Positions 1-4,778 of a stretch of DNA of 6,166 nt are shown one piece after another. Origin of the DNA: Bacillota bacterium (GTDB lineage Bacteria > Bacillota > Clostridia > Acetivibrionales > DSM-2933); NCBI GenBank assembly GCA_023441845.1, contig JAEZNF010000457.1, positions 1 through 6,166 of the forward strand, in the 5' to 3' direction. The stretch's first letter is position 1. Each line of letters starts with the position of its first letter. The position numbers and the translations under genes were made by a program. Below the pieces are notes generated by a model that ran no database searches, was not told the DNA's origin, and saw nothing but the letters and a program-made list of their open reading frames with translations.

Positions 1-488
1 CAGTTAAAGAGTTCCTGTTCATATTTCATATACACCTCCTTGAATTTATCCCTTGCCCTGAAAAGTGTTACCTTTACAGTTGATTCGGAGCAACCCAGTA
101 TTTCCTTAATCTCTGTATAGGAAAAACCATAGTGGTCTTTGAGTATTATGATCATCTTGTAGCGCAGCGGCAGCCTGTTTAGCATATCCATAATATCAAT
201 CCTGTGTGACCGGTCAAAATCTGCTGTTTTGACATCATTCTCATATGTGTCGAAACTTTCAAGGGGGATTTTATTTTTCCTTAAATAATCGATAAAAACG
301 TTATGTGCAGTTTTAATCAGCCATTTTATACTTATTGATGTTATTTTGCCGTTATATATGCTCAATAAAGCATTGTAGAAGGTTTCTTGGGTCAGGTCTT
401 CTGCGAGACTGTCATTCCGGCATATATTCTTAAGGTAATAATATATCTTCCTGTTGTTTTCTTTATAGAGACTGTCAAATTCGACCAC
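1..488 (-). CDS. ECF-type RNA polymerase sigma factor (C-terminus at or just past window edge)
   Basis: About 162 codons are visible, close to the full length of an ECF sigma factor; the last two bases (TG) could begin a TGA stop just outside the window. Region 2 spans about residues 3-72, with FDSLYKENNRKIYYYL, the core-binding motif LAEDLTQETF (28-37) and WLIKTAHNVFIDYLRK (56-71). Region 4 spans about 97-150, with LNRLPLRYKMIIIL and the helix-turn-helix YTEIKEILGCSESTVKVTLFRAR (in pieces from residue 124 to 146). I chose GTG at 488 because GGGGTGA (500-494) lies just upstream, whereas the in-frame ATGs at 512 and 506 have no ribosome binding site and sit almost on the -10 element. The family directs core RNA polymerase to a small regulon, often including its own gene. 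No anti-sigma gene is visible; it would lie beyond the left edge. It diverges from a second ECF factor at 906. The family is secure; the regulon is unknown. Confidence 0.9.
   Translation of the reverse strand, partial: MVEFDSLYKENNRKIYYYLKNICRNDSLAEDLTQETFYNALLSIYNGKITSISIKWLIKTAHNVFIDYLRKNKIPLESFDTYENDVKTADFDRSHRIDIMDMLNRLPLRYKMIIILKDHYGFSYTEIKEILGCSESTVKVTLFRARDKFKEVYMKYEQELFN
27..41 (-). promoter_or_regulatory. Strong Shine-Dalgarno plus in-frame ATG inside the sigma factor 3' end
   Basis: On the minus strand AAGGAGGTG (41-33) is followed after three bases by ATG (29-27). This is the best ribosome binding site in the window, yet the ATG is in the same frame as the sigma factor (residue 154). 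It may mark translation of a downstream or C-terminal product, or may simply result from the codons for Lys-Glu-Val. A second, out-of-frame ATG at 22-20 is a weaker alternative start for a downstream gene such as an anti-sigma factor. Confidence 0.35.
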
Positions 489-514
489 ACATTCACCCCG
501 TTTCATCGACATAT

Positions 515-546
515 AGTATAACGGAATTTCTGGTATGAATGTTACA
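515..546 (-). promoter_or_regulatory. Candidate promoter of the left ECF sigma gene
   Basis: Reading the minus strand, TGTAAC (546-541) is followed after 17 bases by CGTTA (523-519). This resembles the ECF-type pattern (an AAC-containing -35 and CGT-containing -10), as expected for an autoregulated ECF gene. The overlapping hexamer TATACT (520-515) is also a good sigma-A -10, though without a convincing -35. Either reading puts the transcript start near 508-512, which fits the GTG start at 488. Confidence 0.45.
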
Positions 547-586
547 TTAAAGACAAAAAATGTACAATAGGTTTTAGTAATAGTTG

Positions 587-609
587 CAAAAATGGCACTA
601 CGATTTTTG
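587..609. repeat. Inverted repeat, 7-bp arms
   Basis: CAAAAAT (587-593) and ATTTTTG (603-609) are perfect inverted arms around a 9-base loop. The element lies about 40 bases upstream of the promoter candidate of the left sigma gene, so it could be a regulator site, but AT-rich DNA produces such repeats by chance. Confidence 0.3.
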
Positions 610-678
610 TGCGTGTTATTATGAAAATATGTCATCATACTCCCTCAGTAGAGTTCAAATTTTAAGAAGGATAATTTT

Positions 679-834
679 ATGCACAGTAGTTATTATCAAC
701 GCTTTAAGCAAAAAATCTTAAAAATAATTACAATTTTTAAGTCAAATACACTTCATACCATCAATGATATAATCTTGTTACAGGTTATTTTAAATAAAGT
801 GTGTAAATTCGGGGAATTCCACATGGAAACGTGA
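679..834 (+). CDS. Doubtful small ORF, 51 residues, cationic
   Basis: ATG at 679 is preceded by AAGAAGGAT (664-672) at good spacing, and 51 codons follow to TGA at 832. The product begins MHSSYYQRFKQKILKIITIF and has a basic, alternately hydrophobic N-terminal half that could form an amphipathic helix, with no clear transmembrane segment or known motif. Against it: it lies in an AT-rich promoter region, contains an AT-rich hairpin (717-741) and an extended -10 motif, and its stop codon falls on the -35 element assigned to the downstream sigma gene. I do not recognise the protein. It could be a leader peptide, but may well be chance. Confidence 0.2.
   Translation: MHSSYYQRFKQKILKIITIFKSNTLHTINDIILLQVILNKVCKFGEFHMET
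717..741. repeat. AT-rich inverted repeat, 9-bp arms
   Basis: CTTAAAAAT (717-725) and ATTTTTAAG (733-741) form a perfect 9-bp stem with a 7-base loop. It is too AT-rich to be a strong terminator. It sits 24 bases upstream of the extended -10 motif at 765-773, where a regulator could act, but no function is shown. Confidence 0.35.
765..773 (+). promoter_or_regulatory. Possible sigma-A extended -10 promoter
   Basis: TG-A-TATAAT is a consensus extended -10, which can work without a good -35; none is apparent upstream. Transcription from about 780 would give the 906 sigma operon a leader of about 125 bases containing the palindrome at 869-884. It would be a basal promoter alongside the ECF-type one at 832-858. 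Confidence 0.4.
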
Positions 835-858
835 ACCGTTTGATAGTTGGATTGTCTC
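832..858 (+). promoter_or_regulatory. Candidate ECF-type (autoregulatory) promoter of the sigma/anti-sigma operon
   Basis: TGAACC (832-837) followed after 15 bases by TGTCTC (853-858) resembles ECF promoters of Gram-positive bacteria, which have a GAAC-type -35 and a CGTC-type -10 about 16 bases apart. The transcript would start near 865, about 40 bases before the sigma start codon. Self-activation of this kind is common for ECF sigma/anti-sigma operons. The assignment is by eye only. Confidence 0.5.
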
Positions 859-868
859 TTATATATAG

Positions 869-884
869 TTATGGAGCTCCATAA
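869..884. repeat. Perfect 16-bp palindrome in the sigma operon leader
   Basis: TTATGGAGCTCCATAA is self-complementary across all 16 bases. It lies just downstream of the likely ECF transcript start and 7 bases before the Shine-Dalgarno AAGGAG (892-897). It could be an operator for a dimeric repressor. With no loop it would be a poor RNA hairpin, so a DNA-binding role is the more natural reading. Confidence 0.5.
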
Positions 885-905
885 ATAAGTCAAGGAGATG
901 ATAAG

Positions 906-1508
906 ATGAACCGGACAGACCAAAGAGAACTGGTAAATCGCTGCCAGCTGGGCGATTTGGACAGCTTTGAAAAATTATACTCATTATATAGACATAAGGC
1001 CATGGGTACAGCCTATTTGATTGGAGGCAGCAAAAGTATTGCGGAGGATATTGTTCAGGAGGCTTTTGTAATTTGCTATTATCAAATAAAGAAGCTGAAA
1101 GACCCTGGTGTTTTTAATGTGTGGTTTTATAGGACTCTTGTAAGAGTAGGATGGAGAATGGCTGCAAAGCATAAAAGTCATATAACTCTTGAGTCAGAGG
1201 AAAATAGTATTAACAGTTTCAGCTTTTCTGACAACGAATTTGCCGATGTTAGCAATGACCGGCTGCTTGTCCGGGATGCAGTAAAAAAACTTTCACAGCC
1301 GTTAAAAAACGTTGTCATTCTATACTACTACAATGAACTGACCACAAAGGAAATTGCAAAGATACTGGACTGCTTTCAGGGGACAGTCAAATCCAGACTG
1401 CACAAGGCTAGAAAGCTTTTGGAAAAAGAACTTGGGAATTCATTTAAGGATGATCAGGATTTATTAAATAATAGAAGGGAGTTTGGATTAAATGGGAAAC
1501 AATATTGA
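906..1508 (+). CDS. ECF-type RNA polymerase sigma factor
   Basis: 200 residues, normal for an ECF sigma factor with only regions 2 and 4. Region 2 covers about residues 18-90, with FEKLYSLYRHKAMGTAYLI and the core-binding helix IAEDIVQEAF (45-54). Region 4 covers about 121-176, with the helix-turn-helix LTTKEIAKILDCFQGTVKSRLHKARKLL (in pieces from 145 to 172) that would read the -35 element. The acidic, serine-rich stretch 95-117 is the inter-domain linker. The ATG has a good ribosome binding site, AAGGAG at 892-897. The 3' end overlaps the next gene by 17 bases in another frame, the coupling expected for a sigma factor and its membrane anti-sigma factor. The C-terminal tail after about 178 is polar and not conserved in the family. 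The sigma factor would be held at the membrane until a signal releases it; the regulon cannot be read from this window. Confidence 0.93.
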   Translation: MNRTDQRELVNRCQLGDLDSFEKLYSLYRHKAMGTAYLIGGSKSIAEDIVQEAFVICYYQIKKLKDPGVFNVWFYRTLVRVGWRMAAKHKSHITLESEENSINSFSFSDNEFADVSNDRLLVRDAVKKLSQPLKNVVILYYYNELTTKEIAKILDCFQGTVKSRLHKARKLLEKELGNSFKDDQDLLNNRREFGLNGKQY

Positions 1509-2424
1509 TAATATAGTAAAAGAAGCTTTGTTGGATGAAGTAAAAGAAATTTCCAATATGGAGGATATTTTTTACAGAATTGAAGGAGAAATAAAAACAG
1601 GGTCCGTTAAAGGAAGTAAAGACCGGAAACACGTTAATGCAGGGTTTGGTTTTAAAAGGTATTTCTCACTTGCAGCTTGCTTTTTACTGGTCTTGACCAC
1701 GCTGGTATTTGCTTTTTCTGCTCAGGCAAGAACGCTGACTGTACAGGCAATTGCGTCGATAAAAACCATTTTTGTTCTTGAAAAAGTGGATAATAATCTG
1801 CAAGTGGTTGAAAAGCCTGCTGATGAAGCGCTTACTATACCAAGCGTAGCTAGAGTAACAGAAAGAAATGAGGAAGAAATCGGAATAAAATTGGGGTTTA
1901 AGGTTAGATTTCCTGAATCTTTGTGTGATTCCTACAAACTTGAACGTAGGTTTTTGGGTGTAGAGCTTAAAAAGCAATTGGATTATGAAACAAGTCTAAA
2001 AATTGAAAAGGAAATGTATGATGCAATAGAAGATGATAATGCTCTAAATAGGTTGAAACCGTATGGAGCAGCAAGGCATGCTTTTGTAAAATATTCAGAG
2101 GATGGCGGAGGATTTTTTGTATGTTTATCTCAAACACAGACAATGTCTGAAGTTGCCAATCGGTTTAATCCGGAGGTTAGCAAAAAAGTCAAAGTAGGCG
2201 AGTTGGATGGTATGTGGATAGAAGGCACTGTTCCCGTTTACCATGCTATATCGAGAAACGGTGGGCTTACGGCTGATATGTCTGTTGAACCGTTTATGGA
2301 CAGGCAAAACTTTCTGATATGGGAAAAGGCTGGTGTCGTATACATCATTCCTGCGTATGAGGGCCGCACCTTTACTTTGAAAAATATGATTAAAATAGCC
2401 GAAGATTTTATGAAGTATAACTAA
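1492..2424 (+). CDS. Probable membrane-bound anti-sigma factor with DUF4367-like extracytoplasmic domain
   Basis: 310 residues. The N-terminal 55 are cytoplasmic, mostly charged helix, with DEVKEISNMEDIFYRIEGEI (15-34) resembling the sigma-binding segment of non-zinc anti-sigma factors. A single transmembrane segment spans about 58-77 (FSLAACFLLVLTTLVFAFSA). About 230 residues follow outside the cell. The end of that part, with LIWEKAGVVYIIPAYEG and then MIKIAEDFMK, resembles the C-terminus of DUF4367-type domains found in Clostridium and Bacillus membrane proteins beside ECF sigma genes. No HxxxCxxC zinc anti-sigma motif is present. The start ATG at 1492 has AGAAGGGAG at 1473-1481 and lies inside the sigma gene, implying translational coupling. 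The anti-sigma role is inferred from position and topology; the domain match is from memory. The signal sensed is unknown. Confidence 0.75.
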   Translation: MGNNIDNIVKEALLDEVKEISNMEDIFYRIEGEIKTGSVKGSKDRKHVNAGFGFKRYFSLAACFLLVLTTLVFAFSAQARTLTVQAIASIKTIFVLEKVDNNLQVVEKPADEALTIPSVARVTERNEEEIGIKLGFKVRFPESLCDSYKLERRFLGVELKKQLDYETSLKIEKEMYDAIEDDNALNRLKPYGAARHAFVKYSEDGGGFFVCLSQTQTMSEVANRFNPEVSKKVKVGELDGMWIEGTVPVYHAISRNGGLTADMSVEPFMDRQNFLIWEKAGVVYIIPAYEGRTFTLKNMIKIAEDFMKYN

Positions 2425-2463
2425 AGGCAGGGTACTTAAAATTAACTGCTTAATATAAGAAAA

Positions 2464-2499
2464 CAAAAGCTTGGGACCATCAAGAGGCCCAAGCTTTTG
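2464..2499 (+). terminator. Strong hairpin terminator after the sigma/anti-sigma operon
   Basis: CAAAAGCTTGGG (2464-2475) and CCCAAGCTTTTG (2488-2499) are perfect 12-bp arms, and two further C-G pairs can form inside past one bulged base. The stem begins 40 bases after the anti-sigma stop. On the plus strand the T-run lies in the stem foot and again at 2506-2510; on the minus strand TTTT follows directly. It may therefore work in both directions and stop readthrough between the convergent genes. Confidence 0.8.
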
Positions 2500-2515
2500 A
2501 ACGAATTTTTCTTCG

Positions 2516-2635
2516 GGAAATGGCTGCTAATAAAAGGAATGGTGCCGTCGAGGCATACTTGCCTTTTGGCTGAATTTCCATTTGGAAAGTGACCGCAATC
2601 AAAAGAAGGGGTAGCGTAGCCGCCCCTTCATACTT
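2516..2635. repeat. Degenerate direct repeat pair in the convergent intergenic region
   Basis: The segments 2516-2560 and 2584-2635 both begin GGAAA, share a TG-C-GC then AAAAG pattern and both end in ATACTT, with roughly 60 percent agreement by eye in the first 25 bases. The second contains the terminator at 2605-2629. The first contains only a small AGGCA/TGCCT hairpin (2551-2564) followed by TTTT. Between them TTTCCA-TT-TGGAAA (2575-2588) can also pair. This may be a duplicated and decayed terminator. Confidence 0.3.
2605..2629 (-). terminator. Terminator of the AIM24-family gene
   Basis: On the minus strand GAAGGGG and CCCCTTC form 7-bp arms around an 11-base loop, immediately followed by TTTTGATT. 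It lies 45 bases after the stop codon of the gene at 2675-3466, as expected for an intrinsic terminator. On the plus strand it is followed by a weaker T-rich stretch (2635-2642), so it may be bidirectional. Confidence 0.75.
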
Positions 2636-2674
2636 AATTTTTAATTTATATTATAATTCAAAAAGATGCCTATG

Positions 2675-3466
2675 TTAACGGTTTTCAAATATATTGGCAA
2701 TTCCGCCTAAAACTGAACCTTCATCCCTGTTTCTCGATGTGGAGTTGGAGAGTACCCTTCCAGCCAGCCTGCTGAACGGAAGTGATTGCAGCCATACAGT
2801 TCCTGGGCCATTCAGTGTGGCAAGGAACAGACCTTCGCCACCGAAGATTGCCGATTTAATACCTCTTGCAAGCTGAATATCATAGCGGACAGTTCTTGTC
2901 ATGGCAACAAGACAGCCTGTATCTACTCTAAGCATTTCACCGGGACGCAGCTCTTTTCTTACAATGGTTCCTCCGGCATGTACAAACGCCAGGCCGTCTC
3001 CCTCAAGCTTCTGCATTATAAACCCTTCACCGCCGAACAAACCTACACCGATTTTCTTATTAAATGCGATTCCTACAGATACACCTTTAGCGGCACAGAG
3101 GAAAGAGTCCTTCTGACAAATGAGCTCCTGATTATACAGCTTTAAGTCCATAGGAATGATTTTGCCGGGATAAGGGGATGCAAAGGAAACTTTTTGTTTT
3201 ATGGTGCCGTAATTGGTGAATATGGTCATAAAAAGGCTCTCACCTGTAATAAGCCTTTTTCCTGCGCCGAGAAATTTACCCATAAGGCCCTCGGCATTGC
3301 TTTTGTCGGACCCGTCACCAAAAATGGTTTCCATCTGAATAGCGCTGTCCATATACATCATTGCGCCTGCTTCGGCTATAACACTTTCCTGGGGATCAAG
3401 TTCTATTTCAACCAACTGCATTTCACTACCAATAATCTGAAAATCAATTACATCACTTCTTTGCAT
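2675..3466 (-). CDS. AIM24/TIGR00266 family protein
   Basis: 263 residues, typical for bacterial members of this family. It is a glycine-rich, beta-strand-rich protein without signal peptide or transmembrane segment. It opens with [20 protein letters not shown] and AEAGAMMYM, the family's usual N-terminal strands, and contains two related repeats, [19 protein letters not shown] (about 140-158) and [17 protein letters not shown] (about 206-222), typical of the fold. The name comes from yeast mitochondrial AIM24; the biochemical role of bacterial members is not established. TTG at 3469 is also in frame directly before the ATG, but I prefer ATG at 3466, with AAAGGA (3485-3480) and GGTG (3477-3474) upstream. 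It is a single-gene unit, convergent with the anti-sigma gene and divergent from the dockerin genes, with its own terminator. The family assignment is strong; the function is open. Confidence 0.88.
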   Translation of the reverse strand: MQRSDVIDFQIIGSEMQLVEIELDPQESVIAEAGAMMYMDSAIQMETIFGDGSDKSNAEGLMGKFLGAGKRLITGESLFMTIFTNYGTIKQKVSFASPYPGKIIPMDLKLYNQELICQKDSFLCAAKGVSVGIAFNKKIGVGLFGGEGFIMQKLEGDGLAFVHAGGTIVRKELRPGEMLRVDTGCLVAMTRTVRYDIQLARGIKSAIFGGEGLFLATLNGPGTVWLQSLPFSRLAGRVLSNSTSRNRDEGSVLGGIANIFENR

Positions 3467-3507
3467 CAAGTATCACCATTCCTTTCAATATCGTTTTTTA
3501 TATTAAG

Positions 3508-3535
3508 AGTATATCAACATTTATGTTGTTTGTAT
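3508..3535 (-). promoter_or_regulatory. Candidate promoter of the AIM24-family gene
   Basis: On the minus strand TATACT (3513-3508) is a good sigma-A -10. The hexamer 17-18 bases upstream is only a weak -35 (TATACA or TTATAC, around 3531-3537). The transcript would start near 3501, giving a leader of about 35 bases. An inverted repeat fills the spacer. Confidence 0.45.
3515..3528. repeat. Inverted repeat in the AIM24 promoter spacer, possible operator
   Basis: CAACAT-TT-ATGTTG is a perfect 6-bp inverted repeat with a 2-base centre, placed between the putative -35 and -10 elements of the AIM24-family gene. That is a typical place for a repressor to bind. The sequence is short and AT-rich, so chance is possible. 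Confidence 0.35.
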
Positions 3536-3631
3536 AACATGATTTTGCGTTCATGAATGAAGGTATATATATATGCTTCAAGCTGTTTATATGCTTTTTA
3601 TATGGAATATTCAGATTTTTGTAAGATATGA

Positions 3632-3660
3632 TTGACAAAAAATGCAGGATGGTATATGAT
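3632..3660 (+). promoter_or_regulatory. Near-consensus sigma-A promoter of the dockerin gene pair
   Basis: TTGACA (3632-3637) matches the -35 consensus exactly. It is followed after exactly 17 bases by TATGAT (3655-3660), one base from TATAAT. Transcription would start near 3667 and give an untranslated leader of about 104 bases before ATG 3771. This implies vegetative, possibly strong expression, not control by the ECF factors in this window. Confidence 0.8.
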
Positions 3661-3770
3661 TTGCATAAGGTGCGTTATTCGTGATTGACATACAAAACTA
3701 TGGGGTCAGGTGTTATTTATCTAATTTAATAATTTATATCGTGTTGTTGAGTAGAAGGGGGAATTATATT

Positions 3771-4691
3771 ATGAAAAAAATAGTTATTCTGCTTAGTGTA
3801 CTTCTCGTATTCATTATTTCTTTACAAGGGATGTCCACTTATGCAAGCCAGGAAAGTGTTTTGTCGGAAGAAACTTCAAAGGATTCAAAGATTGCAGCAA
3901 CACCAACACCGGTTCCAATAAATACGCCAACTCCTTTAATTGTAACTATGAGTTTGACTCTACGCGGCAATGATGACGTTGGTGGAACAGGAGACGGTAT
4001 TGTGAGTGTTTCGCCGATAACACTGGATATGAAAAAAGATTTTTATGCCGGGTATGGTGATAGAACCTATTCATTAAGATTTCTTGCCGGTACTCAAGTG
4101 AGCTTTACTTATAGTGTAACGGGAAGAGCAGGATTTCAAGGCTGGAATGACTATGATAGCAGGGAAAATCCTATTATTATAGTTGTCAAGGGTAGCGAAA
4201 ACTTAGTAGCTGATTTTTATGCACCAGATCCAACTCCTACTCCATCCCGTTGTGAAGTAATGGGGAATGTAAAACCTGATTTGTCCAGTCAAAGTCCTGT
4301 TGTAAGTTCTGGGTTTATGGTGAAAGTTGGAAGTTCATATCAGACGACAACGGATGATACCGGGTATTTTTTAATAAACGGAATTGTGTGCGGAGTATAT
4401 GATATAGAAATTTCAAAGCCGGCTTATCTTAGAAGAATATTAAAAGGTTGTAGTTTGCGCTCTGATGTATCATTTGGAGTAATGACCATGTGGGCAGGAG
4501 ATGTTAACCAGGATGGATCGATTAACATGTCAGACATAATAAAAATTTCTTCAGCTTTTAATAAAAGCCAAGGCGATCCTGCTTTTGTTGGAGATTGTGA
4601 TTTGGATAAGAATGGTGCGATAAATTTATCTGATATTATGATTACTGCAAAACACTTTAATAAAACTTCTGGGGATTATGAGGCAATCTAA
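3771..4691 (+). CDS. Secreted dockerin protein without visible catalytic domain
   Basis: 306 residues. A signal peptide covers 1-25 (MKK, hydrophobic core, cut after TYA). A Thr-Pro linker spans 44-55. Residues 60-150 resemble an InlB-type divergent beta repeat (GIVSVSP, AGTQVSFTY, FQGW at 122-125, ending VADFY). A short PTPTP linker (154-158) follows, then a carboxypeptidase-regulatory-like beta domain (about 162-235, with TTDDTGYFLING and YDIEISKPAY). Residues 243-303 are a dockerin with two calcium loops: D244, N246, D248, N252, D255 and D277, D279, N281, N285, D288. Loop positions 10-11 are Met-Ser and Leu-Ser, not the Ser-Thr of classical type I dockerins. The protein should be secreted and docked to a cohesin. 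I chose ATG 3771 because AGAAGGGGG (3753-3761) and the signal peptide start there; an upstream in-frame GTG at 3681 has neither. No glycosidase, CBM or peptidase domain is seen, so a structural role is likely. Confidence 0.9.
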   Translation: MKKIVILLSVLLVFIISLQGMSTYASQESVLSEETSKDSKIAATPTPVPINTPTPLIVTMSLTLRGNDDVGGTGDGIVSVSPITLDMKKDFYAGYGDRTYSLRFLAGTQVSFTYSVTGRAGFQGWNDYDSRENPIIIVVKGSENLVADFYAPDPTPTPSRCEVMGNVKPDLSSQSPVVSSGFMVKVGSSYQTTTDDTGYFLINGIVCGVYDIEISKPAYLRRILKGCSLRSDVSFGVMTMWAGDVNQDGSINMSDIIKISSAFNKSQGDPAFVGDCDLDKNGAINLSDIMITAKHFNKTSGDYEAI

Positions 4692-4778
4692 AACTAACTT
4701 GAATGAAGAAACAAAAACAGTTTTGGTGCAAAAATATTTTCATATAAAATAAATAACTATTAAAAGGGGGGATTTATT
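4692..4778 (+). other. Short spacer between the two dockerin genes, no terminator seen
   Basis: The 87 bases are very AT-rich and hold only a weak 5-bp hairpin (CAAAA/TTTTG, about 4710-4725), so the two dockerin genes are probably co-transcribed. TATAAA at 4743-4748 could be a -10 but lacks a good -35. AGGGGGG (4765-4771) is the ribosome binding site of the second gene. Confidence 0.5.

Larger units (their letters stand above)
489..905. other. Divergent intergenic control region between two ECF sigma genes
   Basis: This AT-rich stretch of about 417 bases separates two divergently transcribed sigma factor genes. It holds a promoter candidate for each gene, inverted repeats at 587-609 and 717-741, a perfect palindrome at 869-884, and a doubtful 51-codon ORF at 679-834. 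I see no tRNA, no recognisable riboswitch and no mobile element here. Confidence 0.7.
3467..3770. other. Divergent intergenic region, AIM24 gene / dockerin genes
   Basis: This stretch of about 304 bases has the AIM24 promoter candidate on one side and the dockerin operon promoter on the other. The middle (about 3560-3605) is an AT-rich tract with a TATATATATA run and two copies of TATATGCTT, which may be bent DNA. I see no gene; the codons upstream of 3771 in the dockerin frame are not needed to explain that protein. Confidence 0.6.

Noticed and set aside
984..1181. Minus-strand ORF of 65 codons inside the sigma gene at 906
   Set aside because: Antisense shadow of a well-supported sigma factor; no ribosome binding site or recognisable motif.
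906..1508. SigI-type sigma factor paired with an RsgI carbohydrate sensor, as known for cellulosome regulation
   Set aside because: The protein has the two-region ECF architecture, and the partner lacks an RsgI N-terminal domain and any carbohydrate-binding module.
1444..1632. Minus-strand ORF of 62 codons across the sigma/anti-sigma overlap
   Set aside because: Antisense to two real genes, low-complexity Phe/Tyr/Ile-rich product from AT-rich codons.
1684..1977. Minus-strand ORF of 97 codons in the anti-sigma gene
   Set aside because: Antisense shadow; no motif and no start signal.
2125..2466. Minus-strand ORF of 113 codons at the end of the anti-sigma gene
   Set aside because: It starts inside the terminator stem region and is antisense to a coherent membrane protein gene.
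2500..2640. Type III toxin-antitoxin repeat RNA or a small CRISPR-like array
   Set aside because: Only two poorly matching segments, no regular spacing, and no neighbouring toxin or cas gene.
2694..3556. Four plus-strand ORFs of 60-120 codons opposite the AIM24-family gene
   Set aside because: They overlap each other and a clear family member on the other strand; their products show no coherent domain.
3681..3770. N-terminal extension of 30 codons on the first dockerin protein, from GTG 3681
   Set aside because: It would bury the signal peptide, has no ribosome binding site, and begins in the expected untranslated leader; ATG 3771 has a strong site.
3661..3770. Riboswitch upstream of the dockerin genes
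   Set aside because: No conserved core of any class I can recognise and no terminator/antiterminator pair.
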